This document shows positions 49,513 through 57,769 of a stretch of DNA of 64,000 bases, piece after piece. The notes under the pieces are model-generated. The model saw only the letters and a program-made list of their open reading frames with translations, searched no databases and was not told the origin of the DNA. Source of the stretch: Xanthomonas prunicola (GTDB lineage Bacteria; Pseudomonadota; Gammaproteobacteria; Xanthomonadales; Xanthomonadaceae); assembly GCF_002846205.1 (NCBI RefSeq), contig NZ_PHKV01000002.1, positions 620,001 through 684,000 on the forward strand. Direction: 5' to 3'. The translations under genes and the position numbers were made by a program. Each line of letters starts with the position of its first letter. Position 1 is the stretch's first letter.

Positions 49513-50271
49513 ATGTCCAACTCCACAGTTCGCCCGCAACGTGTGCTGATCGCCGGCGGCAGCCGTGGCATTGGCCTGGCGATCGCAGAAGGCTTCGTGC
49601 GGCGCGGCGCACAGGTTTCGATCTGCGCACGCAATGCCGCCGGCCTTGCACAGGCGGCAGACGCACTGGCAGCACATGGCGCCCCGGTGCACACACAGCC
49701 CTGCGACCTGGCGGACGCCACACAGATCGATGCCTACGTGCACGCCGCAGCGCAGGCGCTAGGCAGCCTGGACGTGGTCATCAACAACGCCTCCGGCTTC
49801 GGACATGGCAACGACGATGCAAGTTGGCAGGCCGGACTGGATATCGATCTGATGGCCGCAGTGCGCTGCAATCGCGCCGCGCTGCCGTATCTGCGCAACA
49901 GCGATGCGGCGGTGATCCTCAACATCAGCTCGATCAACGCACAGCGCCCCACCCCGCGCGCGATCGCCTATTCCACCGCAAAAGCCGCGCTGAATTACTA
50001 CACCACTACCCTCGCCGCAGAGTTGGCGCGCGAGCGCATCCGCGTCAATGCAATCTCGCCTGGATCGATCGAGTTTCCCGATGGCCTGTGGGATACGCGC
50101 AGTCGCGAAGAGCCGGAGTTATATGCACGCATCCGCGACAGCATTCCGTTCGGCGGATTCGGACAGGTGCAGCACATTGCCGATGCCGCGTTGTTTCTGG
50201 CATCGCCACAGGCGTGCTGGATCACCGGGCAGGTAGTGGCAGTAGATGGAGGGCAGTCGTTGGGAGTGTGA
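49513..50271 (+). CDS. Short-chain dehydrogenase/reductase
   Basis: 252 residues from the ATG at 49513. Classical SDR: cofactor motif GGSRGIGLAIAEGF, NNASGFGHG (NNAG variant), the catalytic Ser in NISSINAQRP and the Tyr-Lys pair in AYSTAKAALNYYT, then VNAISPGSIEFPDG. FabG-like, with the C-terminal WITGQVVAVDGGQSLGV. Substrate unknown. The Arg after the second turn of the cofactor strand (ICARNAAG) favours NADP(H). Next to the accessory block but with ordinary composition. Confidence 0.93.
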   Translation: MSNSTVRPQRVLIAGGSRGIGLAIAEGFVRRGAQVSICARNAAGLAQAADALAAHGAPVHTQPCDLADATQIDAYVHAAAQALGSLDVVINNASGFGHGNDDASWQAGLDIDLMAAVRCNRAALPYLRNSDAAVILNISSINAQRPTPRAIAYSTAKAALNYYTTTLAAELARERIRVNAISPGSIEFPDGLWDTRSREEPELYARIRDSIPFGGFGQVQHIADAALFLASPQACWITGQVVAVDGGQSLGV

Positions 50272-50297
50272 GATGCAGCGCGCTGATGATTGCGCGG

Positions 50298-51152
50298 TCA
50301 ACCATCTACCTCTTCAGACCAAAGGCCGTCTTCGGGGGCGCAGTTGGTCGTGGAGGTGGAATCATCGCATCGATGGCTGACAGGACATCCACTGGCCAGG
50401 CCGGCAACCGGTGCGTTGAGGCGACGCTTGACGACATGATAGGCCCCTGTCTGCGCAGCATGGGCGCCTCGGAGGTACTTCCGCTGCCAACCTTGTTTTG
50501 TCACTGCCGGATCCCCCTCTGCCAGCCTCGTGTTCCAGTCGTTGCGGCTATCACGCCAATCCATGAACGCTGTATGCAGCGCAGGCGCATCCTGTATCTC
50601 GTGAAATGTTGGCAGTACCTGGTCGATAGCCATATGCGGGAAAATCGTGAGGTAGGCGATGGGTTCCCCTGCTGCGAAACGGACTCTTCCCTTTTCGACG
50701 AAACGCCAATTCATCGTGAATGGAAAGGTCAGCCAGTCGGTTTCGACAATGCCTTCCAGTGGAGTGATCGAGCGTTTCGTGCGGTTGGGAAGCCCGCGTG
50801 CCCACACGGCCCAGCCGGGATTCGTGCGCAACAGCCATCCAAGATGGAAGGTCAGTACGCCATGCCCGAAATGCGATGACGCTGATCGCTGGATGCGTGC
50901 GGATGGATCGTGAGGGGTGATCCTGATCGCGTCCGTGGACCGACCACCATCCCATTCGACATCGAATCCCACCGGCGTCAGCACTTCCCATCCGGAGGTA
51001 TTGGCGATATTGAGCGGCGTGCATCTGTAAGCGAAGCGCCTGGACGTTGCATCCATCCATTGCCGGCTCAGTCCTGCAGGCCGTATTTGCATCGCGGCCG
51101 GGTGTAGCCGATAGAGCTGCAGCTGCGGTGGCGCTAGAGTGTCGATCGACAT
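50298..51152 (-). CDS. DUF6065-like protein
   Basis: 284 residues. Conserved core: LYRLHPAAMQIRPAGLSRQWM, FAYRCTPLNIANTSGWEVLT, FDVEWDGG, GHGVLTFHLGWLLRTNPGW and GIVETDWLTFPFTMNWRF with AGEPIAYLTIFP. I recognise this as the DUF6065 family, found in scattered proteobacteria and often near modification enzymes; the chemistry is unknown. No signal peptide. The pattern of aromatic and acidic residues in short strands suggests a double-stranded beta-helix (cupin-like) fold, which is inference. Starts about 40 bases from the divergent Fic gene. Confidence 0.78.
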   Translation of the reverse strand: MSIDTLAPPQLQLYRLHPAAMQIRPAGLSRQWMDATSRRFAYRCTPLNIANTSGWEVLTPVGFDVEWDGGRSTDAIRITPHDPSARIQRSASSHFGHGVLTFHLGWLLRTNPGWAVWARGLPNRTKRSITPLEGIVETDWLTFPFTMNWRFVEKGRVRFAAGEPIAYLTIFPHMAIDQVLPTFHEIQDAPALHTAFMDWRDSRNDWNTRLAEGDPAVTKQGWQRKYLRGAHAAQTGAYHVVKRRLNAPVAGLASGCPVSHRCDDSTSTTNCAPEDGLWSEEVDG

Positions 51153-51194
51153 GCGCGTGTCTCACCATCGTTGGTGGATATCCACGAGGTCATC

Positions 51195-51986
51195 GTGACA
51201 GGAATAACGATACGACTGGCTGAATTTCCAGCGCTGAATGCGCTCGTGGCCCAGTACAGTGAACCCTGCAACGCGCTCGAATCGCGTTGGGGCTGTTGCA
51301 GCAAGGACGAACGCCTGCGAGCGATCCTGTATCAGGCTCGCAGGGACCTCGCGCCAGACAATCACGCCATTCGGGCGCTGCGATGTCGCCTTTCAGCGTA
51401 TTTCCTCGAGGCAACCACGGGGATGCGGACCCGCGACTCGTCAACGGAACTGGAACGGGATCTCTGTGCCGAAATGGTGGGTTCGAACGCGTCAGCGTTC
51501 CAGTTCACTTCGCAGTGGGTCGAGTCTGTCGCAGGCAGGATCGGGCAACGCATTCGCACAACGGATGCGATCGGCTCGTCCGATCGGGATGGCCACCATG
51601 TGGTCTACCCAAACGCGCAGATGATCGCCGAACGGCTTGAAGCCATTTCGATTTATGCCTCCAGCGCCACCCAATGGCCTGTGCTGCAGGCGATCGTAAC
51701 GAGTTCTCTGGTGTTGAATCTCCACCCGCTGACCGATGGAAATGGGCGACTGGCCAGACTGTCCTTCAATGCATTGGCGTCAAGACATAACAGCTCCAGC
51801 TTTTATCTGCCCCTGTTCGAACTGGCCGAGGCATCGGCTGGGGGCTGGATTTTCGCCACCAGAATGGCGTGGCAGCGGAACGACTGGCAAGCCCTTATCA
51901 CTTTCTTTGCTGCGTCGATCGCTCTGTTTTCTCCCTCTGGTAATGCCCGAGCCATTGATCGGTCATCAGGTCGCGTTGACGCTTGA
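51195..51986 (+). CDS. Fic-domain protein (AMPylase-like)
   Basis: 263 residues if the GTG at 51195 (GAGG five bases upstream) is the start; a TTG at 51171 is an alternative. The Fic motif is HPLTDGNGRLAR at residues 177-188, matching HPFxxGNGRxxR with Leu for Phe; the catalytic His is kept. Fic enzymes usually transfer AMP (or another nucleotide or phosphate) to Ser/Thr/Tyr of target proteins. I saw no clear inhibitory (S/T)xxxE(G/N) motif, so it may be controlled in trans or be unregulated. The last 89 bases overlap the sulfotransferase gene tail to tail. Isolated orientation within the block. Confidence 0.85.
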   Translation: MTGITIRLAEFPALNALVAQYSEPCNALESRWGCCSKDERLRAILYQARRDLAPDNHAIRALRCRLSAYFLEATTGMRTRDSSTELERDLCAEMVGSNASAFQFTSQWVESVAGRIGQRIRTTDAIGSSDRDGHHVVYPNAQMIAERLEAISIYASSATQWPVLQAIVTSSLVLNLHPLTDGNGRLARLSFNALASRHNSSSFYLPLFELAEASAGGWIFATRMAWQRNDWQALITFFAASIALFSPSGNARAIDRSSGRVDA

Positions 51987-52650
51987 TGCGCGGCACCCAG
52001 ATCGCTCTGGCATCCTCCAACGCAACGCCGGTGTAAGCGGATACCTGTTTCAAGGTGTCGATCGGCTGTTCAACGATGTCTTCGTACCAGAGTCTCAGTG
52101 GTGCACAGTTCTTGCGTTCAAAAATCCTCTCCCAGCTAGACTCCAGGCTGCTGATCCAGTCGAGCGCCGTCGTGATGTTGTCGAGGCTGTAGACCGGCGT
52201 GGCTTGTTCCCTGACATCGGCGAACCACGCATTGCTTTGGAATGCTCGGCTATAGGAGATGGCTTGCTCTTCCCGATTGCGTCGGCGCAGGTAGATCACT
52301 TTATCGGCACCTATTTCCTTCAACAGGCGCGGCTCAGTGGAATTGATCTGCCTGAAGTCCTGGATAAAGGCTTTGTAGGAAAATACGCCATTTGGCCCGG
52401 TTCTCAGACGCTGCACCTCGCTCCAGTACTTCACGATGTCGCCGGATGCGAGGCGGGGGATCATGTCTTCTCGCCGATTCATCAAGTTGAGATATTCCGC
52501 AGGTGCCCCGAAGGCGCCGCTGCGCCACAGCTCCAGACAGAAGTACGTACTCCCCGAGCGCGGGATCGCTGCCACCATCACCTTGAGCCTGGGCTCGACC
52601 GAGCCATCAAAATCGAAGTCCGCCGTATAGATGGGTGATATCCGATGCAT
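51898..52650 (-). CDS. Stf0-type sulfotransferase
   Basis: 250 residues. N-terminal PAPS 5'-phosphosulfate loop in VMVAAIPRSGSTYFCLELW (PRSGST), followed by FGAPAEYLNL as in Stf0, and the 3'-phosphate region YLRRRNREEQAISYSRAF. The Stf0 prototype of mycobacteria sulfates trehalose; other members modify varied acceptors. It starts nine bases after the stop of the exported candidate-immunity gene, so it belongs to the GG-leader lysozyme operon. Acceptor unknown: the secreted protein itself, or a surface glycan, are both possible. Confidence 0.88.
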   Translation of the reverse strand: MHRISPIYTADFDFDGSVEPRLKVMVAAIPRSGSTYFCLELWRSGAFGAPAEYLNLMNRREDMIPRLASGDIVKYWSEVQRLRTGPNGVFSYKAFIQDFRQINSTEPRLLKEIGADKVIYLRRRNREEQAISYSRAFQSNAWFADVREQATPVYSLDNITTALDWISSLESSWERIFERKNCAPLRLWYEDIVEQPIDTLKQVSAYTGVALEDARAIWVPRIKRQRDLMTDQWLGHYQREKTERSTQQRK

Positions 52651-52659
52651 GGGGCCTGC

Positions 52660-53307
52660 CTATAAGGACAGCGTGCATTGATCGGCGGTGCGATCTGGCT
52701 GGCCAATCAGTACCGTGTCGATCCCCGCTGTTGGCGCCTTGTGGCGGCTGGGTAGCGTTGGATTGCCTTGATAACGCTTTCCATCGAACATCAGGGTCGC
52801 GGTGTATCCCTCGGTGATGCCCCCACCCGAAACGAAAACGCCAAGATCGCGCCAGCCATGATGGGATGTCTTGAGGGCAACGATCGGAGTCTTGGCAGTG
52901 ATGAAGCCTGAGACGTGTCGATACGCGGGGCTTGATGATGAAGCGCTGCGATCGTCCGCCAGAACCAATATCGTGCATCCACCCGAACCGCAATAGCGAT
53001 TGCCGTTGAGATAAACAACCGCATCCTTATGGTTTTTTCGTAGTCCGCCGATGCTGACCTGGATTTCGGCTGGAGTTTCCGGACTTGCCGTCTTCTTGGC
53101 GTTGCGTGAGCCGAAAGACAGGCGTGCATCGATTTCCCTCTTCAATGCGGCTTCTTCGCTTGGAGCAAGCCTGCTGCTACAGTCGATGGCTGCACGCGGG
53201 GCGGCGTCCGCCTGGACGGGGCTTGACAGGAAAAAGACGTTACAAAGGAGCATCTGCACCGTCACGATGGCGATCCTGTAGTGCGCTTTCTGCGCGTCGG
53301 TCTGCAT
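52660..53307 (-). CDS. Exported protein, candidate immunity to the adjacent lysozyme-like toxin
   Basis: 215 residues from the ATG at 53307 (one base after the upstream stop); ATG 53319 or GTG 53328 are alternatives that overlap it. A signal-like N-terminus (VTVQMLLCNVFFLSSPVQA) precedes a domain with KDAVVYLNGNRYCGSGGCTI, then ITAKTPIVALKTSHHGWRDL and GVFVSGGGITEGYTATLMFD. The CGSGGCT core followed by SxHGWRDLxVxVxGGG recurs in many small exported bacterial proteins, function unknown to me. Position directly after a peptidoglycan-hydrolase gene fits a periplasmic inhibitor. The family is not proven to be an inhibitor. Confidence 0.75.
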   Translation of the reverse strand: MQTDAQKAHYRIAIVTVQMLLCNVFFLSSPVQADAAPRAAIDCSSRLAPSEEAALKREIDARLSFGSRNAKKTASPETPAEIQVSIGGLRKNHKDAVVYLNGNRYCGSGGCTILVLADDRSASSSSPAYRHVSGFITAKTPIVALKTSHHGWRDLGVFVSGGGITEGYTATLMFDGKRYQGNPTLPSRHKAPTAGIDTVLIGQPDRTADQCTLSL

Positions 53308-53308
53308 A

Positions 53309-54172
53309 TCAGCACCCATCCTTGCCACCGTTCGATGTCCCTGCCTTGGGCGTCAAGCCGGTGACAGGGTCCTTGAATGCCGGCATCAGCGCTTGAATAT
53401 TCGATCCATAGTTATTGCCGGACGTGCCCTGATCGATGGTCTCAGGATTGCCGGAGATATTTCCGGTGCCGAAGTTATAGGACGCAGCGGTGGCTTGCTG
53501 CAGTTGCTCGGCCGTGAAGTTGGGATATTGCGCAGCAAGCGTGGCCTGATTCTGCTGCAAGATATTGGCGGCGTAGTTCGCCGCAAATGAAAGGTCGTTC
53601 GCCTGCGCTTCGGTTACGTCGGGGTGCGCGCCCAGGTCGATCTGGAAGACGCCACGTCCCAATCCGCCGCCATTTTGATTGATATCCCGAAAGTTCGTCT
53701 CACGAATGCCGATCGCAGCTAGCATTGCGGGATCGATGTTATGGGCGTTTGCTGCACTGGCGACCGTCTCCCAGTCGTCGATGGCACGGTCGACACCGGA
53801 TTGATCGCCCTGTGCGGTCTGTAATGCATCTTTTACCGCCTGATCCTGCGCAGCCCAGTCGCTGGAGGGAGTGGCTGGCGGACACCCTGGCGGCGGTGGC
53901 GGCGGCGAGCCGGGATTTCCGCTGCTGGGCGGATTGCTGGTGACCGTGATCGGCGGGCTGGGCGGGTTGCCGGTGACCGTCGTCGGTGGAGTGGCAGTCA
54001 CGGTGATTGGCGGGCTGGTTCCTGTTTCCTGACCTCCGGCCATGAGCTCCATGTCGCTCTGATCCAGCTTATCGATACCGGTCTGGCCAGGTCGCTTAGT
54101 TTGCCGCGAGGTCGATTCTTTCGCCGAAGCCGGATTTCTGTGTTTCCTTTTATCCGATTCCTTTTCTGACAT
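53309..54172 (-). CDS. Goose-lysozyme-like protein with double-glycine leader
   Basis: 287 residues from the ATG at 54172, which has GGAGA six bases upstream. Residues 1-47 look like a double-glycine leader: hydrophilic, ending LDQSDMELMAGG (Leu36 at -12, Asp40 at -8, Met41 at -7, Met44 at -4, Gly46-Gly47), the pattern recognised by peptidase-containing ABC exporters. Residues 52-98 are a Pro/Thr linker with ITVT/PP repeats and a P6 run. From about 105 a GH23-like lysozyme domain follows: MLAAIGIRETNFRDINQNGG with candidate catalytic Glu158, GRGVFQIDLGAHP and AASYNFGTGN. No Sec signal is seen. It heads an operon with an exported candidate inhibitor and a sulfotransferase. Confidence 0.85.
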   Translation of the reverse strand: MSEKESDKRKHRNPASAKESTSRQTKRPGQTGIDKLDQSDMELMAGGQETGTSPPITVTATPPTTVTGNPPSPPITVTSNPPSSGNPGSPPPPPPGCPPATPSSDWAAQDQAVKDALQTAQGDQSGVDRAIDDWETVASAANAHNIDPAMLAAIGIRETNFRDINQNGGGLGRGVFQIDLGAHPDVTEAQANDLSFAANYAANILQQNQATLAAQYPNFTAEQLQQATAASYNFGTGNISGNPETIDQGTSGNNYGSNIQALMPAFKDPVTGLTPKAGTSNGGKDGC

Positions 54173-54843
54173 GTCGTTCTCCATACGGTGCACTGATAGC
54201 AAGACGTCGATGGCAACATCAGAGTGACCGAAGGGTTGTATGCGGCCACACCGCGAGTAGCCTAGGGCTGGTCGGTGTATGCCGCCTGAATCTTTTTTAA
54301 GTAGCGCAAAGTATCTCAATTCAGGATTTTTTTATCATTACTGAACCGGCATGCATGGAATGCACAATGCACGTGCCTTTACGTGGATTAATTAAGATCA
54401 ATCCACAAAATTCTCATAGGCGTCGTGGTGATTGACGCGGAGTTGCAGAGGTTTGATCTTACCGACACGACACAGCAATCCGTCGGATCGAATCTGTCGT
54501 TACCGGTCCGGGTGATGCAAGCGTGGCGCTTATGATGCATCGCAGCGGCTTCGCAGTCCGGAATCGCCGTGCTGTGTGCGCGCACTCCCACGCACTGGCG
54601 ATGGCACGCATCGAGATTCCGGCCACATCCACGCGATGCAAACGGTCGTGTGTTGCCAGGTCCGGGCGGCTGGAGATCATCGGCAGCGCCACTCGGCGGC
54701 GAAGTTGCTCGGGTCAGGTCGCCGGGGTCACGTCATACCCCTTGGCGTTGCGATCCGGAGGTAACGCCGCCGCCTTTAAATCCTGCCATGACAACTGCGC
54801 TGGCAGGACGCTGCCTGTCTCAGCGTTATCCTGGCCGAGGGCG
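54173..54843. other. AT-rich upstream region of the lysozyme operon
   Basis: About 670 bases without a supportable gene. The part at roughly 54280-54430 is conspicuously AT-rich for this genome (runs TTTTTTAAG and GGATTTTTTTATCATTACTG), likely holding the operon promoter and marking foreign DNA. The distal part returns to ordinary GC and only shows shadow frames. Confidence 0.6.
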
Positions 54844-55476
54844 CTACCCAACCAGCTCCGCCGCCTCGACAACGTGCTCCCCACGCGCCGGTTCCAGCGC
54901 GGCAGACACCATCGCTGCGGCAATCCGTTCTGCCGGGTTGATGCGGAAACGCCGTGGCAGCAGCGGGCCGAGCGCGCCGAGCACCAGGCTGCCGATATGC
55001 TCGCCGGTGCGGCGCTCTTCGCGTTCGCCGCCGATCAGGCAGGGGCGTACGAAGGTGAGCGAGGGGAAGCCGATCTCGCGCAGATCGCGTTCCAGTTCGC
55101 CTTTGACGCGACTGTAGAAGATGCGCGATTGCGCGTTGGCGCCGGCCGCCGAGTTCAGCACGAACACCGACGTGCCCTGCGCGCAGGCTGTGCGCGCGAT
55201 GGCCATCGGGTAATCATGGTCGATGCGATAGAACGCCTCGCGCGAACCAGCCTGTTTCATCGTGCTGCCCAGGGCGCAGATGGCTGCCTCCATGCGTGGC
55301 GCCGTCCAGTGATCGAGTCGTTCGAAGTCGATCACCTGGTTGCGCAACTTGGGGTGGATCTGCGTCAGCGGCCGCCGCGTGATCGCCACTACGCCAGTGC
55401 AACGCGTATCTGCCAGCAATTGCTGCAAAACCTGCCTGCCGACCAGACCGGTCGCCCCTGCCAACAAGACATCCAT
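54844..55476 (-). CDS. NAD(P)H-binding oxidoreductase-like protein
   Basis: 210 residues from the ATG giving MDVLLAGATGLVGRQVLQQL, an atypical/extended SDR cofactor motif (GATGLVG). Further: AICALGSTMKQAGSREAFYR and YSRVKGELERDLREIGFPSL with the Tyr-x-x-x-Lys pair (FYSRVKGE), then FVRPCLIGGEREE. This is the HTATIP2/NAD(P)H-binding group, often of unknown substrate. It follows glgX by 16 bases on the same strand, so it is the last gene of the trehalose/glycogen transcript. Confidence 0.88.
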   Translation of the reverse strand: MDVLLAGATGLVGRQVLQQLLADTRCTGVVAITRRPLTQIHPKLRNQVIDFERLDHWTAPRMEAAICALGSTMKQAGSREAFYRIDHDYPMAIARTACAQGTSVFVLNSAAGANAQSRIFYSRVKGELERDLREIGFPSLTFVRPCLIGGEREERRTGEHIGSLVLGALGPLLPRRFRINPAERIAAAMVSAALEPARGEHVVEAAELVG

Positions 55477-55492
55477 CAGGCCATCCTCGCCA

Positions 55493-57655
55493 TCAACGCG
55501 CTCCCTCGGAAACGATCCGCGCACTGCTGGCGATGCGGTCGCGCTCCACCGCGAGCAAGGTCAACGAGTGCGCCGGCGCCTTCCATTCGCTACCGCCGGC
55601 CACCACGCGGCCGCCGTGGCGGGCGGTGTCCACCAGCACGCGCCAATGTTCATCATGCATCGCCGGTAGCGTGAACAACACGCTGGTGGAGGCGGCATTG
55701 ATCAACATCAGCAGCGTCACGTTGGCAGCGATCTCGCGCAGGCCGGTGGTCGGCGAGCGGCCATCCAGGCGCAGCATCAACGCGCGCGCTTCCGGATCGT
55801 GCCAGCTGGCTTCGTCCATCTCGTGGCCGTCCGGCGCCAACCAGGTGAGATCCTTCAGGCCCAGCGCTTCGTCGAACTTGCCATCGAAGAAACGCGCGCG
55901 GTGCAGCAACGGGTAGCGTTGCCGGATGCGGATCAATCGGCGCACGAAGGCGGCCTGGTCGGCGGCAGCGGCCTTGGTCGCCGCGGTCCAGTCGATCCAG
56001 GTCAGCTCGTTGTCCTGGCAGTACGCGTTGTTGTTGCCGTTCTGGCTGTGGCCGAATTCGTCGCCGGCCAGCAGCATCGGCGTGCCCTGCGATAACAGCA
56101 AGGTAGCGAGCAGGTTGCGCATCTGCTGGCGACGCAGCTGCTTGATGGCCGGGTCGTTGCTCTCGCCTTCCACGCCGTAATTGCACGAGATGTTGTGGTC
56201 GCTGCCATCCCTGCCATCTTCGCCATTGGCGAGGTTGTGCTTGCCTTCGTAGCTGACCAGATCGCGCAGGGTGAAACCGTCGTGTGCGGTGACGAAATTG
56301 ACCGACGCGGTCGGCCGGCGGCCGCTGTGATTGAACAGATCCGCAGAGCCGGTGAGGCGCGTGGCCAACTCGGCCAGCTGGCCGCCGTCGCCGCGCCAGA
56401 ACGCACGCACGTTGTCGCGGAACTTGTCGTTCCATTCCACCCAGCCGGGCGGGAAGTTGCCCACCTGATAGCCACCGGGGCCGATATCCCACGGCTCGGC
56501 GATCAACTTGGTCTGGCTCAGTACCGGATCCTGGCGCACCGCATCCAGAAAACTGCCGGAGGGATCGAAGCCGTAACGCTCGCGGCCAAGGATACTGGCC
56601 AGATCGAACCGGAAGCCGTCCACGTGCATTTCCTGCACCCAGTAACGCAGCGAATCCATCACCATGCGCAGCGCGCCGACATTGGTGAGGTCGAAGGTGT
56701 TACCGGTGCCGGTGTCGTTGATGTAGAAGCGGCGATCGTCGGCCAGGCGGTAATAGCTGGCGTTGTCGATGCCCTTGAACGACAGCGTGGGGCCGAGCTC
56801 ATTGCCTTCGGCGGTGTGGTTGTAGACCACGTCCAGCAGCACTTCCAGGCCGGCATGATGCAGCCGCGCCACCATCTGCTTGAACTCGGCCACGGTGCGC
56901 GTGGACATGTAACGCGCCTGCGGCGCAAAGAAGCCCAGCGTGTTGTAGCCCCAGTAATTGCGCAGGCCTTTTTCCAGCAGATATTGATCGTCGACGAACG
57001 CATGCACCGGCAGCAATTCCACTGCGGTGACGCCGAGCGAGCTGATGTGGTCGATCAATTCGTCGGTCTTCAATGCCGAGAACGTGCCGCGCTCTTCCGG
57101 CGGAACCGCCGGGTGCAGCATGCTCAGGCCGCGCACGTGCGCTTCGTAGATCACCGTGCGGTTCCAGGGCGTCTGCGGCGGGCGATCCTGGCCCCAGGTG
57201 AAGGCGGGGTCGATCACCGCGGATTTGGGCATGAACGCGGCGCTGTCGCGGCGGTCGAAGCTCAGGTCCTTGTCGCGATGGCCGATGGTGTAGCCGAACA
57301 GATGCGGCGCCCATTTGAGTTCGCCGACGATCTGCTTGGCGTACGGGTCCAGCAGCAATTTGTTGTGGTTGAAACGGTGGCCGGCGTCGGGCGCGTACGG
57401 CCCATGCACGCGGTAGCCATACAACTGGCCGGGACGTGCGTCGGGCAGATAGCCGTGCCAGACCTCGTCGGTGTATTCGGGGAGCGCGATACGCTCCTGC
57501 TCGCGGCCACGGTCGTCGAACAGGCACAACTCCACCCGGGTGGCATTGCGCGAATACAGCGCAAAGTTGACGCCTAGCCCGTCCCAGGTGGCACCGAGCG
57601 GGTTGGGACGGCCTTCGCGGATGCGCGAGCGCTGGGTGAACTTGCGAGTGGCCAT
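55493..57655 (-). CDS. glgX: Glycogen debranching enzyme GlgX
   Basis: 720 residues: an N-terminal CBM48 (GATWDGLGVNFALYSRNATR) and a GH13 barrel. Sites: VLLDVVYNHTAEGNELG, GFRFDLASILGRERYGFD with the nucleophile Asp, KLIAEPWDIGPGGYQVGNFP with the acid Glu, and NFVTAHDGFTLRDLVSYEGK. Isoamylase-type enzymes cut alpha-1,6 branches of glycogen or limit dextrin. In this cluster the linear chains released would feed MalQ, TreY and TreZ. 114 bases separate it from the DUF2934 gene upstream. Confidence 0.95.
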   Translation of the reverse strand: MATRKFTQRSRIREGRPNPLGATWDGLGVNFALYSRNATRVELCLFDDRGREQERIALPEYTDEVWHGYLPDARPGQLYGYRVHGPYAPDAGHRFNHNKLLLDPYAKQIVGELKWAPHLFGYTIGHRDKDLSFDRRDSAAFMPKSAVIDPAFTWGQDRPPQTPWNRTVIYEAHVRGLSMLHPAVPPEERGTFSALKTDELIDHISSLGVTAVELLPVHAFVDDQYLLEKGLRNYWGYNTLGFFAPQARYMSTRTVAEFKQMVARLHHAGLEVLLDVVYNHTAEGNELGPTLSFKGIDNASYYRLADDRRFYINDTGTGNTFDLTNVGALRMVMDSLRYWVQEMHVDGFRFDLASILGRERYGFDPSGSFLDAVRQDPVLSQTKLIAEPWDIGPGGYQVGNFPPGWVEWNDKFRDNVRAFWRGDGGQLAELATRLTGSADLFNHSGRRPTASVNFVTAHDGFTLRDLVSYEGKHNLANGEDGRDGSDHNISCNYGVEGESNDPAIKQLRRQQMRNLLATLLLSQGTPMLLAGDEFGHSQNGNNNAYCQDNELTWIDWTAATKAAAADQAAFVRRLIRIRQRYPLLHRARFFDGKFDEALGLKDLTWLAPDGHEMDEASWHDPEARALMLRLDGRSPTTGLREIAANVTLLMLINAASTSVLFTLPAMHDEHWRVLVDTARHGGRVVAGGSEWKAPAHSLTLLAVERDRIASSARIVSEGAR

Positions 57656-57769
57656 CGGTGACTCCTTAGAACGGTGAACGCAAACGGCGCGCGATTTTGC
57701 ACTGGCGGAGCGATCCGCAGCACATGGGCCGGCCCACAGGCCGACCCATGCACGGTGCCAGACGCATCG

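Noticed and set aside
54523-55674. 383-residue plus-strand frame
   Set aside because: Opposite the NAD(P)H-binding gene and start of glgX; composition of a shadow and no family likeness.
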